DNA of 64,000 nt from positions 51,459 to 115,458 of the forward strand of contig NZ_SKFH01000023.1 in assembly GCF_004343705.1 (NCBI RefSeq). Direction: 5' to 3'. Below, piece after piece: positions 25,176 through 34,300 of this stretch. The position numbers and the translations under genes were made by a program. This DNA is from Flaviaesturariibacter aridisoli. Lineage in GTDB: Bacteria > Bacteroidota > Bacteroidia > Chitinophagales > Chitinophagaceae. The first letter of the stretch is position 1, and each line of letters opens with the position of its first letter. The notes below the pieces were generated by a model, which saw only the letters and a program-made list of their open reading frames with translations, had not been told where the DNA came from and did no database searches.

Positions 25176-26282
25176 CTAAAGCGCCGCGCTTCCCTGTTTT
25201 CGCAGGTAAGCTAATAGCCACTGTACCACCTCATCGTAGCTCTCCAGCCCGTGCTCCTGGTTGTTGAAGCGCAGGTAGCCGTCGTAAAATTTTGATACCA
25301 GGGGCTCCATTGCATTTTGCTTCTGCAGCAGGTAATCGCGGTAGACCTTATAGTCGGACCGCACCCGCGGGTGCGCGGCGCGGCGCAGCAGCACCGTCGC
25401 CCAGGGATCGGTCCGGGCGAGCTCGCGCAGGGTATAGAGGTACATTTCAAAGTAGGCGGAGTAGATAAAATCGGGATCGCCTGAATTGCGGGCGGCGAGG
25501 AAGCCGGCGAAGTTGGCTTCATTCTCCCGCGCATAACCCAATTGGTGGCCGATTTCGTGACAGGTGACAAAGGGCTGCATGAACAGCGGGTAGCCGGTAT
25601 GCACCTGCGCCTCCCCGGTCAGCGGGTTGTAGTACCCCGAAAAGCCGAACAGGTGCGCCACCGGACCATACAGTGACGGCTTCACTGAAGGGCGGCGGTA
25701 TTCAAGGAAGGGCAACTGCCGCTGCGCGCTGGCATAAGCGGCCACGGCGCGGTTGAAGAGGAGGCGATGGTCATTCAGCTGCAGTCGGCGCACCGAATCC
25801 ACCCGGTCGCCCCAGGTGCACAGTCGCTCTTGCAGCAGATCGGCCAGGGCGCGGAGTCGCGCCGTATCGGAAGCTTCGGGTTGCAGGCGTGCCTGGGCGG
25901 CGATCCCCTGGCGGCTGTAGTTGAGCCCCCAGCAAACCTGGAAAAGCAGGTAAACGATGAGGACTACCTTCGCAGTACGGAGAAAGGCCCGGGTGTGTAC
26001 GTGGCCCCGCAGCTCGCGCCGGAAGGCCCAGCGGACGAGGCGCAGGATTCGGAGCACCAGGAAGAGACCGGCGGCAAAGTAAAGGACGTCGCCAAAGCTG
26101 AACGGCAGGCGGCCGAACACCGCCCGGAAGGCGCGGCCGATGCCTGGATACAGCCCCTGGCTATAGCGCCGCTCCACGCGCCCGGGGTCGGCGGCAAACC
26201 ATTGGAGGGCGGCCGTGGCAAGCACCAGAAGCCAGAGAAAGGGGTCGCGGAAGGAGGATCGGTCGGGCGTCCGGGCAGCCAT
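25176..26282 (-). CDS. DUF3810 membrane protein with zinc-protease motif
   Basis: A 368-residue protein with about three N-terminal membrane segments (FLWLLVLATAALQWF, FGDVLYFAAGLFLVLRI, VVLIVYLLFQVCWGLNY). The soluble part has CHEIGHQLGYARENEANF near residue 240, an HExxH motif with a downstream Glu as in gluzincin-type metallopeptidases. This pattern is characteristic of DUF3810. A peptidase activity is plausible but not shown. It is divergent from the yceD-rpmF-plsX cluster. Confidence 0.85.
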   Translation of the reverse strand: MAARTPDRSSFRDPFLWLLVLATAALQWFAADPGRVERRYSQGLYPGIGRAFRAVFGRLPFSFGDVLYFAAGLFLVLRILRLVRWAFRRELRGHVHTRAFLRTAKVVLIVYLLFQVCWGLNYSRQGIAAQARLQPEASDTARLRALADLLQERLCTWGDRVDSVRRLQLNDHRLLFNRAVAAYASAQRQLPFLEYRRPSVKPSLYGPVAHLFGFSGYYNPLTGEAQVHTGYPLFMQPFVTCHEIGHQLGYARENEANFAGFLAARNSGDPDFIYSAYFEMYLYTLRELARTDPWATVLLRRAAHPRVRSDYKVYRDYLLQKQNAMEPLVSKFYDGYLRFNNQEHGLESYDEVVQWLLAYLRKQGSAAL

Positions 26283-26329
26283 TCGTTAAAATTCTTGGGG
26301 CAAAATAGCCTATTTCCCGCTTTTTATCC

Positions 26330-26337
26330 TACCTTTG
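26330..26337 (+). promoter_or_regulatory. -7 element of yceD-rpmF
   Basis: TACCTTTG, 33 nt before the yceD ATG. Confidence 0.6.
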
Positions 26338-26370
26338 CGCTCCGAATTTCACGGACTTAACTTAGGGAGC

Positions 26371-26928
26371 ATGAACCATCGGCGCGAGTTTGAAATTGCC
26401 TTTGTAGGATTGAAGCCGGGGGTGCACGAGTTCCAGTATGACGTGAATGATTCGTTCTTTGAAGAATACGGAGCACAGGATTTCCGGAAGTCGTCGGCCA
26501 CCGTGCGGCTCTTGCTGGAAAAGAACAGCGGTTTCATGCGCCTCAAATTCGAGGTAGGCGGAAAGGCCGAAGTTACCTGCGACCGCTGTGCCAACGAACT
26601 GCCCTTCCAGTTGTTCGACGAGTTCAACCTCACCGTGAAAATGGTGGAGGACCCCGAGCTGATGAACGACCAGGAGGACGACCCGGATGTCTATTACATT
26701 GCCCGCGGCGAAAGCCACCTCGATGTAAAAGGCTGGATCTACGAGTTCGTTTGCCTCAGCATCCCCATGCAGAAAACCTGCGAGTTTGAAAACATGGATG
26801 GTCCGTATTGCAACCCCGAAGCCCGCCGCCTGCTCAACGACATGCGACCGGCAGAAGGACCCAAGGAAAACCCGCTTTGGAAAGGCCTGGAGAAATTCAA
26901 GGATCTCGACGAAGAGGAATTAAATTAA
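26371..26928 (+). CDS. yceD: DUF177 (YceD-like) protein
   Basis: A 185-residue protein of the DUF177 family, usually encoded just before rpmF and linked to 23S rRNA accumulation in other bacteria. Two cysteine pairs (CDRCANELPF and CEFENMDGPYCNPEA) suggest a metal-binding site. ATG 26371 is chosen because the family start is near MNHRREFEIAF; a longer frame would begin inside the promoter. rpmF follows 28 nt later. Confidence 0.88.
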   Translation: MNHRREFEIAFVGLKPGVHEFQYDVNDSFFEEYGAQDFRKSSATVRLLLEKNSGFMRLKFEVGGKAEVTCDRCANELPFQLFDEFNLTVKMVEDPELMNDQEDDPDVYYIARGESHLDVKGWIYEFVCLSIPMQKTCEFENMDGPYCNPEARRLLNDMRPAEGPKENPLWKGLEKFKDLDEEELN

Positions 26929-26956
26929 TTAACGACTGAAACATTAAAATCGAGTT

Positions 26957-27145
26957 ATGCCTAATCCTAAACGCAGACATTCGCAGCAACGCAGCGCCAA
27001 GCGTCGTACGCACTATAAAGCCGTTGCTCCCACGCTTTCTACTGATAAGACCTCCGGCGATATCCACGTTCGTCACCGCGCTCACGTTAGCGAAGGCAAC
27101 CTGGTATACAAAGGCCAGGTAGTAGTTGAAGGCTTCAAGAAGTAA
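26957..27145 (+). CDS. rpmF: Large-subunit ribosomal protein bL32
   Basis: A 62-residue basic protein with the bL32 start MPNPKRRHSQQRSAKRRTHY. The zinc cysteines of some bL32 proteins are absent, as in the cysteine-free form. It is in the conserved order yceD-rpmF-plsX. Confidence 0.96.
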   Translation: MPNPKRRHSQQRSAKRRTHYKAVAPTLSTDKTSGDIHVRHRAHVSEGNLVYKGQVVVEGFKK

Positions 27146-27164
27146 ATCAACGCATTTTTGCACA

Positions 27165-27202
27165 TCCATAGTTCCGCTGTTCGGCGGGACCATGGATTTT
27201 TT
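27165..27202 (+). terminator. Terminator of yceD-rpmF, overlapping the plsX promoter
   Basis: A 13-bp stem (27165-27177 with 27184-27196, one mismatch and one G-U) is followed by T6. The last T of the tract is the first base of the plsX -7 element. Confidence 0.8.
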
Positions 27203-27209
27203 ATTTTTG
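27202..27209 (+). promoter_or_regulatory. -7 element of plsX
   Basis: TATTTTTG starts at the end of the preceding terminator U-tract and ends 7 nt before the plsX ATG. Confidence 0.55.
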
Positions 27210-27216
27210 GCGCTGC

Positions 27217-28146
27217 ATGAAGATCGGAATTGATATGATGGGGGGCGACTTCGCACCCCTGGAAGCGGTAAAAGGCATCCAGCAATACCTGGCCGGCGGT
27301 GGTGCCGCCCACCTCGTTCTTACCGGCAACGAGGACCTTGTCCGCCCCTTGCTTGAGAAGCACGGCATCCCGGCATCAGCCTATACGCTGGTGCACGCGC
27401 CCCAGGTGATCGACATGCACGAGCATCCCACGCGGGCACTCAAGGAAAAGCAGCAGTCCTCCATCGCTATCGGGTTTCACCTGCTGGCAACCGGAAAGAC
27501 CGACGCCTTTCTCTCGGCCGGCAACACCGGCGCCATGCTCGTCGGGTCCCTCTATGCCCTGCGCCCCCTCGAAGGTGTGCTCCGTCCGACGATTTCCACA
27601 ATTATCCCCAAAGAGAACGGCAGCACCGGCCTCCTGCTCGATGTGGGCCTCAATTCGGACTGCAAGCCGGAGCAGCTCAACCAGTTCGCACGGATGGGCT
27701 CGGTGTATGCCCGCACCATCCTCGGCATTGAAAAGCCGCGCGTAGCCCTGCTCAATATCGGCGAGGAAGAAGGCAAGGGCAACCTCCTGGCGCAGGCCAC
27801 CTATCCCCTGCTCAAGGCCAACGAGCACATTCACTTTATCGGCAACGTGGAAGGCCGCGACGTGCTGCTGGACAAGGCCGACGTGATGGTGTGCGATGGC
27901 TTTACAGGCAATATCATCCTGAAGCTGGCCGAGTCGCTCTACGAGATCACGCGGCAAAAGCACATCGACCACGAGTACTTTGAGCGCTTCAACTTCGAGA
28001 ACTACGGAGGCACCCCGGTGCTCGGCATTTCGCACCCCGTGGTCATTGGTCACGGCATCTCGCGGGGCACTGCTTTTCACAACATGATAACATTGGCACA
28101 GAAAATGATTTATACGGGAGTAATGCAGCAGATGTCGATGGGATGA
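27217..28146 (+). CDS. plsX: Phosphate acyltransferase PlsX
   Basis: A 309-residue enzyme that makes acyl-phosphate from acyl-ACP for phospholipid synthesis. Family blocks are IGIDMMGGDFAP at the start, the SAGNTGAMLVGS region near 90, ALLNIGEEEGKGN near 170 and VMVCDGFTGNIILKLAES near 220. Downstream fabH, usual in many phyla, is not here. An exported protein gene follows 44 nt later. A PlsC-like acyltransferase is encoded separately at 42483. Confidence 0.96.
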   Translation: MKIGIDMMGGDFAPLEAVKGIQQYLAGGGAAHLVLTGNEDLVRPLLEKHGIPASAYTLVHAPQVIDMHEHPTRALKEKQQSSIAIGFHLLATGKTDAFLSAGNTGAMLVGSLYALRPLEGVLRPTISTIIPKENGSTGLLLDVGLNSDCKPEQLNQFARMGSVYARTILGIEKPRVALLNIGEEEGKGNLLAQATYPLLKANEHIHFIGNVEGRDVLLDKADVMVCDGFTGNIILKLAESLYEITRQKHIDHEYFERFNFENYGGTPVLGISHPVVIGHGISRGTAFHNMITLAQKMIYTGVMQQMSMG

Positions 28147-28190
28147 TGTGAGGACAGACTTGCTGCGGAACACCCTTAATCATTTTAACC

Positions 28191-29063
28191 GTGAAACACC
28201 TACTGTCCGGCATGCTGCTCCTTGGCGGCATCACTTTCCTGCATGCCCAGGAATCAACCTCCCCGCTTACCTCGCTCGTATCCAGCCAGATTGCACACTT
28301 TTCCGGCCCCGCTGCCTACACCGGCACTGATGGCTCTGAAAAAGCGCCCGCAAAGCGCACCCTGACGGTGACGCAGCGCAGGACCTACTTCCGCCTCGGC
28401 GAGCGCCTCATTGCGCTGAACCGCCAGGTTACCGACGATGCGACGCCCTACGTGTTCGTATCGCTGCACAACAACGAAACGGGTATCGCCGAAGCTGCCC
28501 GCCGCTCCATCTTCAACAACGGCGGCTCCTTGCTCGAGCTGCTCAACGACAACCAGCGCGAGATCGAGTTCACGCTTTTCGACAAGCAGCTGAGCGTTGA
28601 CCCCAACAACATCTTCACCCCCAAAGGCCGCAACCGTGAATTGTCGGTAAACAGCAAGACCGACGCAACGATCTCGCGCCAGCTCAATGGCTTCGCGCAA
28701 TTTATCCTCGAAGAGATCCCGCACGAAAAGACGATCGTATCGGTGCACAGCAATGAGCCCGGTGAAGCGCTCGTGACAGCTTTCAACCGCAGCGGCGACC
28801 GTGACCGCGAGGCCCAACTGGTGTATATCAACCCCGACCAGGACGCGAACGACTATTTTGTAACCACCAGCAAAGAAATTTTCGAGCAACTGAAAGACCA
28901 GAAATACAACGTGGTGTTGCAGAGTATGCGCAGCAAGGACGATGGCTCTCTGGCCGTGTACTGTGGCCGTATGCGCCGCAATTACGTAGGCATTGAAACA
29001 GCCCGCGAACATGAGGCGCAACAGCAATCCATGGTCGCTGCGATCAGCTCGATTCTTCGCTGA
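28191..29063 (+). CDS. Secreted protein of unknown function with HNNE motif
   Basis: A 290-residue protein starting at GTG 28191 with a signal peptide ending FLHAQ. The segment YVFVSLHNNETGIAEAARRS near residue 85, followed by NNGGSLLELLNDNQREIEF, LSVDPNNIFTPKGRN and later TIVSVHSNEPGEALVTAFNR, looks like an enzyme core with conserved His-Asn-Glu. It recalls zinc carboxypeptidase/amidase-like secreted proteins in layout. I do not recognise a named family and give no function. Confidence 0.6.
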   Translation: MKHLLSGMLLLGGITFLHAQESTSPLTSLVSSQIAHFSGPAAYTGTDGSEKAPAKRTLTVTQRRTYFRLGERLIALNRQVTDDATPYVFVSLHNNETGIAEAARRSIFNNGGSLLELLNDNQREIEFTLFDKQLSVDPNNIFTPKGRNRELSVNSKTDATISRQLNGFAQFILEEIPHEKTIVSVHSNEPGEALVTAFNRSGDRDREAQLVYINPDQDANDYFVTTSKEIFEQLKDQKYNVVLQSMRSKDDGSLAVYCGRMRRNYVGIETAREHEAQQQSMVAAISSILR

Positions 29064-29096
29064 TGAAAAAAAATTTTCGCTGAGCTCAAAAATTAT

Positions 29097-29128
29097 TTTG
29101 GCTGTTACACAACAGCCTTTTATTTTTG
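29097..29128 (+). promoter_or_regulatory. Promoter of tRNA-Lys (TTTG-N20-TATTTTTG)
   Basis: A TTTG -33 element at 29097-29100 and a TATTTTTG -7 element at 29121-29128 are 20 nt apart, an exact match to the Bacteroidota promoter. The tRNA begins 52 nt downstream. Confidence 0.75.
29100..29121 (+). terminator. Terminator of the secreted-protein gene, embedded in the tRNA promoter
   Basis: The stem GGCTGTT/AACAGCC (29100-29106 with 29111-29117) with an ACAC loop is followed by TTTT. It lies between and partly over the -33 and -7 elements of the tRNA-Lys promoter. Confidence 0.75.
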
Positions 29129-29180
29129 CACTCCCAACGCAATCAAACACAAGCGATTGCCGAAGGAAAAACCGGAAAAA

Positions 29181-29253
29181 GATCTGGTAGCTCAGTTGGT
29201 AGAGCAATACACTTTTAATGTATGGGCCCTGGGTTCGAGTCCCAGCCGGATCA
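29181..29253 (+). tRNA. tRNA-Lys (anticodon TTT)
   Basis: A 73-nt tRNA with acceptor arms GATCTGG/CCGGATC and discriminator A. The anticodon stem ATACA/TGTAT closes the loop CTTTTAA, giving anticodon TTT. CCA is not encoded. A strong terminator follows. Confidence 0.95.
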
Positions 29254-29255
29254 CA

Positions 29256-29283
29256 AGAAACGCCTCCGCAAGGAGGCGTTTCT
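29256..29283 (+). terminator. Hairpin terminator after tRNA-Lys
   Basis: A 12-bp perfect stem AGAAACGCCTCC/GGAGGCGTTTCT with a GCAA tetraloop. The U-tract is inside the stem end and short. Confidence 0.75.
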
Positions 29284-29361
29284 GCGTTTGGGAATGTTCC
29301 GGCACATTCGAAAATTGACGGTTGTGAATTTTCTCCTTAGGTTTGGGCAAATCCCAATCCT

Positions 29362-30171
29362 GTGTCCGACTTCTTCAAAGACAAAGTAGTAGTAGTGACC
29401 GGCGGCACCGATGGTATCGGCCGGGCGCTGGTAGACGAGTTGCTGCGCCGCGGCGCCAAAGTAGCGACCTGCGCCCGCAACCACGACAAGCTGTATGCGC
29501 TGCAGGCCGAGTATCCCTCCTACCCGCTTCATGCTTTCGGCGCCGATGTGAGCGACGAAAACGCCTGCCGCGCCTTTATCGCTTCCACGATCAAGATCTA
29601 CGGCGGCATCGACATCCTGATCAACAACGCCGGCATCTCTATGCGCGCCCTTCTGCGCGACCTCAACACCGAGGTGCTGCACCAAGTGATGAACGTCAAT
29701 TTTTTCGGCGCCGTGTATTGCACCAAGTATGCATTGCCTGCGCTGCTCGAACGGCGCGGCACCATCGTGGGCGTTTCCTCCATCGCCGGCTACCGAGGCT
29801 TGCCCGGACGCAGTGGTTACTCAGCTTCGAAGTTTGCGCTGCAAGGATGGCTGGAAGCGATCCGCACCGAGTTGCTTTCGAGCGGCGTGCACGTGATGTG
29901 GGTATGCCCCGGGTTCACGACCTCCAATATCCGCAACGCGGCGCTGAATGAGGCAGGGCTGCCCCACGGCGAAAGCCCTATGGACGAAAGCGAGCTCATG
30001 TCCGCCGAACGTTGCGCGCGGATCATCCTGTCGGCGATCGAAAAAAGACGCCGCAGCGTCGTCATGACGCTCACCGGCAAACGCACCGTCCTGATGAATA
30101 AATTCTTCCCGGGGTGGGCAGACCGGCTTGTGCAAAAGTTCTTCTTCAGGGAAGGAAAGCTTGTGCGCTAG
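29362..30171 (+). CDS. Short-chain dehydrogenase/reductase
   Basis: A 269-residue classical SDR starting at GTG 29362. NAD(P)-binding TGGTDGIG is near residue 14, NNAG near 92, and the catalytic YSASKFALQGW (Tyr-x3-Lys) near 150, with a Ser in VSSIAGYRG. The substrate is unknown. It is separated from tRNA-Lys by a terminator and followed by the SAM hydrolase gene. Confidence 0.9.
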   Translation: MSDFFKDKVVVVTGGTDGIGRALVDELLRRGAKVATCARNHDKLYALQAEYPSYPLHAFGADVSDENACRAFIASTIKIYGGIDILINNAGISMRALLRDLNTEVLHQVMNVNFFGAVYCTKYALPALLERRGTIVGVSSIAGYRGLPGRSGYSASKFALQGWLEAIRTELLSSGVHVMWVCPGFTTSNIRNAALNEAGLPHGESPMDESELMSAERCARIILSAIEKRRRSVVMTLTGKRTVLMNKFFPGWADRLVQKFFFREGKLVR

Positions 30172-30261
30172 CGGGCTTCCGGCGTTGGGGAAAACCGTTT
30201 CGCAACAACGGATTCCTCTTTTTCATAATTAATGAGCATTTTTGGGGCAGCAAGCTATTCC

Positions 30262-31071
30262 ATGCCCCTTGTAACGCTGACATCCGATATTGGCCAGCAG
30301 GACTACCTGGTGGGCGCCATCAAGGGCCGTTTGCTACGCATCAACCCCGAATTCCGCATCATCGACATCTCTCACAGTCTCTCCCCGTTCAACTACCCGC
30401 AGGCCGCTTACGTGTGCCGCAGCGCCATCAAAAACTTCCCGGAGTTCACGTTTCACATTGTATTGATCAACCTCTTTGAGTCGAAGCCCGACCAGCTGCT
30501 CCTCGCCTACCACAATAACCAGTACGTGCTGTGCGCCGACAACGGCCTGCTGGAGATGATCCTCGAAGACCGTCCCGAAATGGTGATCGGCGTGCCGCTC
30601 GAAAAAACGGCGATCAAGAATACACTCTATTGCATCGATGTGGCGGCCAAGGCCATCACCCAGCTGGTCAACGGGGAGCCGGTGCAGAACATCGGCGTGC
30701 CCGACTGCAACTACATCGAGAAAAACCCGCTCCGCCCCCTGCACGGCGAAGGCTGGATCGAAGGGCATATCATCTTTATCGACAACTTCGAAAACGTGGT
30801 GGTCAACATCACCCAGGAGCAGTTCGAGCAGCAGCGTCGCGGGCGCCGCTTCAAGATCGTGTTCAAACGCGACGAGGTCATCGACCGCATCTCGGGCTCC
30901 TATGCCGACGTGCCCCAGGGCGAGAAGCTCGTGCTGTTCAACAGCGCCGGCTATATGGAGATCGCCATCAACAAGGGCAATGCCGCCGGCCTCTTCGGCC
31001 TGCGCGGCTTCAACGAGAAAGAGCAGAACCGCCTTTTCTACCAGACGGTGAAGGTGTTCTTCGACGCGTGA
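30262..31071 (+). CDS. S-adenosyl-L-methionine hydrolase (DUF62/chlorinase-like family)
   Basis: A 269-residue member of the SAM hydroxide adenosyltransferase family, which cleaves SAM to adenosine and methionine using water. The start MPLVTLTSDIGQQDYLVGAI matches the family, so ATG 30262 is preferred over ATG 30232, which would add ten residues across a CATTTTTG promoter-like box. Later blocks are IIDISHSLSPFNYPQAAYV, VLCADNGLLEM and IDNFENVVVNIT. The stop codon lies within the first word of a stuttering repeat. Confidence 0.85.
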   Translation: MPLVTLTSDIGQQDYLVGAIKGRLLRINPEFRIIDISHSLSPFNYPQAAYVCRSAIKNFPEFTFHIVLINLFESKPDQLLLAYHNNQYVLCADNGLLEMILEDRPEMVIGVPLEKTAIKNTLYCIDVAAKAITQLVNGEPVQNIGVPDCNYIEKNPLRPLHGEGWIEGHIIFIDNFENVVVNITQEQFEQQRRGRRFKIVFKRDEVIDRISGSYADVPQGEKLVLFNSAGYMEIAINKGNAAGLFGLRGFNEKEQNRLFYQTVKVFFDA

Positions 31072-31231
31072 GCGTGAAGCGTGAGGCGTGATCCGTGAGC
31101 GCGCATGGCGCAGTATAGAATCAGGTATGCTTACAGCATCCCTGATTCGTTAAAGGCGTCAGCCCGCACGGCTCACGGCTCAGGGCTCACGCCTCACGAC
31201 ACCTCGTACTTCCGCGTTCCGACTTCTTTAA
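31066..31231. repeat. Long stuttering inverted repeat (CGTGAGGCGTGA / TCACGCCTCACG)
   Basis: The left arm from 31066 repeats GCGTGAAGCGTGAGGCGTGA; the right arm at 31165-31198 repeats CACGGCTCACGGCTCAGGGC and CTCACGCCTCACG. Between them is a perfect GAATCAGG/CCTGATTC pair (31118-31125, 31141-31148). An ACTTCCG-type phrase follows at 31205-31228. The left arm includes the stop codon of the SAM hydrolase gene. Confidence 0.75.
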
Positions 31232-31273
31232 CAATTCAGCCCGCCGTTTCCGGGTAATTTAGCCCCTTCCCTA

Positions 31274-31281
31274 TATTTTTG
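31274..31281 (+). promoter_or_regulatory. -7 element of the DUF2723 gene
   Basis: TATTTTTG, 45 nt before the ATG. The leader between carries a small CCCCAA/TTGGGG hairpin (31289-31306). Confidence 0.6.
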
Positions 31282-31326
31282 CGAGACTCCCCAAAAACCG
31301 TTGGGGCTAAACAACCATAACTCTGT

Positions 31327-34300
31327 ATGAACTTTAAAAGAGTGAACAACCTGACCGGCTGGGTCGTGGGAATCATTGCCTGCCTGGTTTATGTACTGAC
31401 TGCTGAAAAATCGGGCTCCTTCTGGGATTGCGGCGAGTTCGTCTCTACCGCTTACAAGCTGCAGCTGCCCCACCCCCCGGGCGCTCCCGTATTCACCCTG
31501 CTGGGCCGCTTTTTCATCATCCTGTTTGGCGACAACCCGGCTACCGCCGCCAAGGCCGTTAACATCATGAACGCGCTGGCCAGCGGCCTCACCATTCTCT
31601 TTCTGTTCTGGACTATCACGCACTTCGCCCGCAAGCTGATGGTGGGTTATGTGGCCGAACCCGACCGCATGCAAACGCTCACCATCATGGGCGCGGGCAT
31701 TGTAGGCGGACTGGCCTACACGTTCACCGACTCCTTCTGGTTCAGCGCCGTGGAAGGTGAGGTGTACGCCCTCTCGTCCTTCTTCACCGCGCTCATCTTC
31801 TGGGCAATGCTCAAATGGGAACGCGCCGACGTTGAAGCCGGCACCGACCGCCAAGAGCGCGCCTATGCCGACCGCTGGATCGTGTTCATCGCCTTCATGA
31901 CCGGCCTCGCCATCGGCGTGCACCTGTTGGGCCTGCTCACCATCCCGGCCATCGTGATGATCTACTACTACCGCCGCTATGAGTATACACAGCGGGGCGC
32001 CATCATCGCCTTTATCATCGGCTGCGCCATCACCGGCGTGGTGCAGGTGGCGGCCATCCAGTGGACGGTGAAGATTGCCGGCAAGTTCGACATCTTCTTT
32101 GTCAACAACTTCGGTGCGCCCTTCTTCTCGGGCTTTATCTTCTTCTTCCTGCTACTGGCCGCCGGCGTCTGGTACGGCCTCCGCGCCGCCCGCCGCAACG
32201 GCTGGAGCTTCCTGCGCCTGGGACTCTGGTCCTTCATCTTCATGATGCTCGGTTACTCGCTCTATGGCACCACGATGATCCGTTCGAACGCCAACCCGGC
32301 CATCGACATGAACAACGTGGACAACCCGATGAGCCTTGTTTCCTACCTGGGCCGCGACCAGTATGGCGCCGCGCCCCTGCTGTACGGCCCGCACTTCGCC
32401 GCGTCTCCCAAGATCGACGAAAGTGGTCAGCAGTACGAAATGAAAGAAACCAACATGCGCTACAGCCGCAACGACAAGCGCTACATCGAGCTGGGCTACA
32501 ACCGCGAGTATGTGTATGAAGGAAAAGACCAGATGCTCTTCCCCCGCATCTGGGACAGTGGCAACGAGCAAGGCCACGCCGACGCCTACGCCAGCTGGCT
32601 CAACATCGGGCGCGCACAAGGACAGAACGGCCAGCCCGATGGCTACGATACGCCCTCCTACGGCGACAACATCAACTGGTTCATCACCTACCAGATGGGC
32701 CATATGTATTGGCGCTATTTTATGTGGAACTTCGCCGGCCGCCAGAACGACATCCAGGGCGACGGCAACAAGCGCGACGGCAACTGGATCTCCGGCATCG
32801 GCCTGATCGACAACACCCGCCTCGGCGACCAGTCGAAGCTGCCCGACAGCATCCGCCACAACAAGGCCACCAATAAGCTGTACCTGCTGCCCTTCATTCT
32901 CGGCATCTTCGGCTGTGTGTATCACTTCATGCGGGACCGCAAAGACTGGATCGTTTCCTTCCTGCTGTTCTTCTTCACCGGCATTGCCATTGTACTGTAC
33001 CTCAACCAACCCGGCAACCAGCCGCGTGAGCGCGACTACGCCTATGCCGGCTCTTTCTATGCTTATTGTATCTGGATCGGGCTTGCTGTGGTTGGCTTCG
33101 TGGGTCTAGCCCGCGAGCGTGCCGACAAGAGCCTGCTGTCCAACAGCCTGATCTACGGCAGCCTTGCTACGTTCACGATCACGCTGATGAGCAATACCAC
33201 TACCTCGTTCGGACCGGCGATCGGCACTGCCCTCGTAGCCGCGCTGATCTACGCCGCACTCGTTGGCCTAGTCTACTTCGTGGTGCGCGCCGCTTCCGGT
33301 AACGGTTCTCGGCTCGCCCCGGCCGCGGCACTGGCAACCCTGCTTTGCCTGTCTGCGCCCATCGTCATGGGCATGCAGGAGTGGGATGACCACGACCGCA
33401 GCCGCAAGACGCTGGCTCCGGATGTTGCCCGCGATTACCTGGAAAGCTGCGCACCCAATGCCATCCTGTTCACCTTCGGCGACAACGACACCTACCCGCT
33501 CTGGTATGCCCAGGAAACGGAAGGCGTTCGTCCCGACATCCGCATCATCAACACGAGCCTGCTGGGCATCGACTGGTATGTGAACCAGCTTCGCTACAAA
33601 GTGAACCAGAGCGCACCGATCGATGTGATCTGGACGCCGGAGCAGATCACCGGCCTCGGTTATATCCAGCTCCGCCCGGGTGGCGGTCCCACCGACCTGT
33701 TACGCGCCATGCGCGACGATGTGGGCCGACAAATCACCGGCGACGACCGCTCCGCCGTGCAGGCCACCCTCACGGGCCGCAGCTTCACGGTGCCGGTAGA
33801 CATGGCCCGCGTACGTGCCAATAAGGTAGTGAATGATTCCGACGTGGTACTGCCGCAATTGCAGTTTGATATTTCGGAAGGCAAGCGCATCCTGACGCTC
33901 GACCAGCTGACGATCCTCAACGTGATCGCCGCCAATGCCGCCAAAGGCTGGGAGCGACCGATCTACTTCACCTCGCCCTACGGCGACCTCGGTTTCGGTC
34001 AGTTCCTCCGCAAAGACGGGATGACCTACCGCCTCGTGCCGGTACAAAATTCCTTCCCGCAGCGCAACTGGATCGTTGACCAGGCTATGCGCGGCTCTTC
34101 CATCCGCGATAACAATACGAAGTGGATGTATGACGTGCTGATGCAGAAATTCCGCTCCGGTGGCGCCAACCTTGGTGGCGTTTATTTCGACGAAGAAAAC
34201 CGCCGCCACCTGCTGACGGTGCGCTCCACCTTTGCCGAAGCGGCCGGAAACATGGCCGACAAAGGCGATAAGGCACGTGCCGTGCAACTGCTCGACCGCT

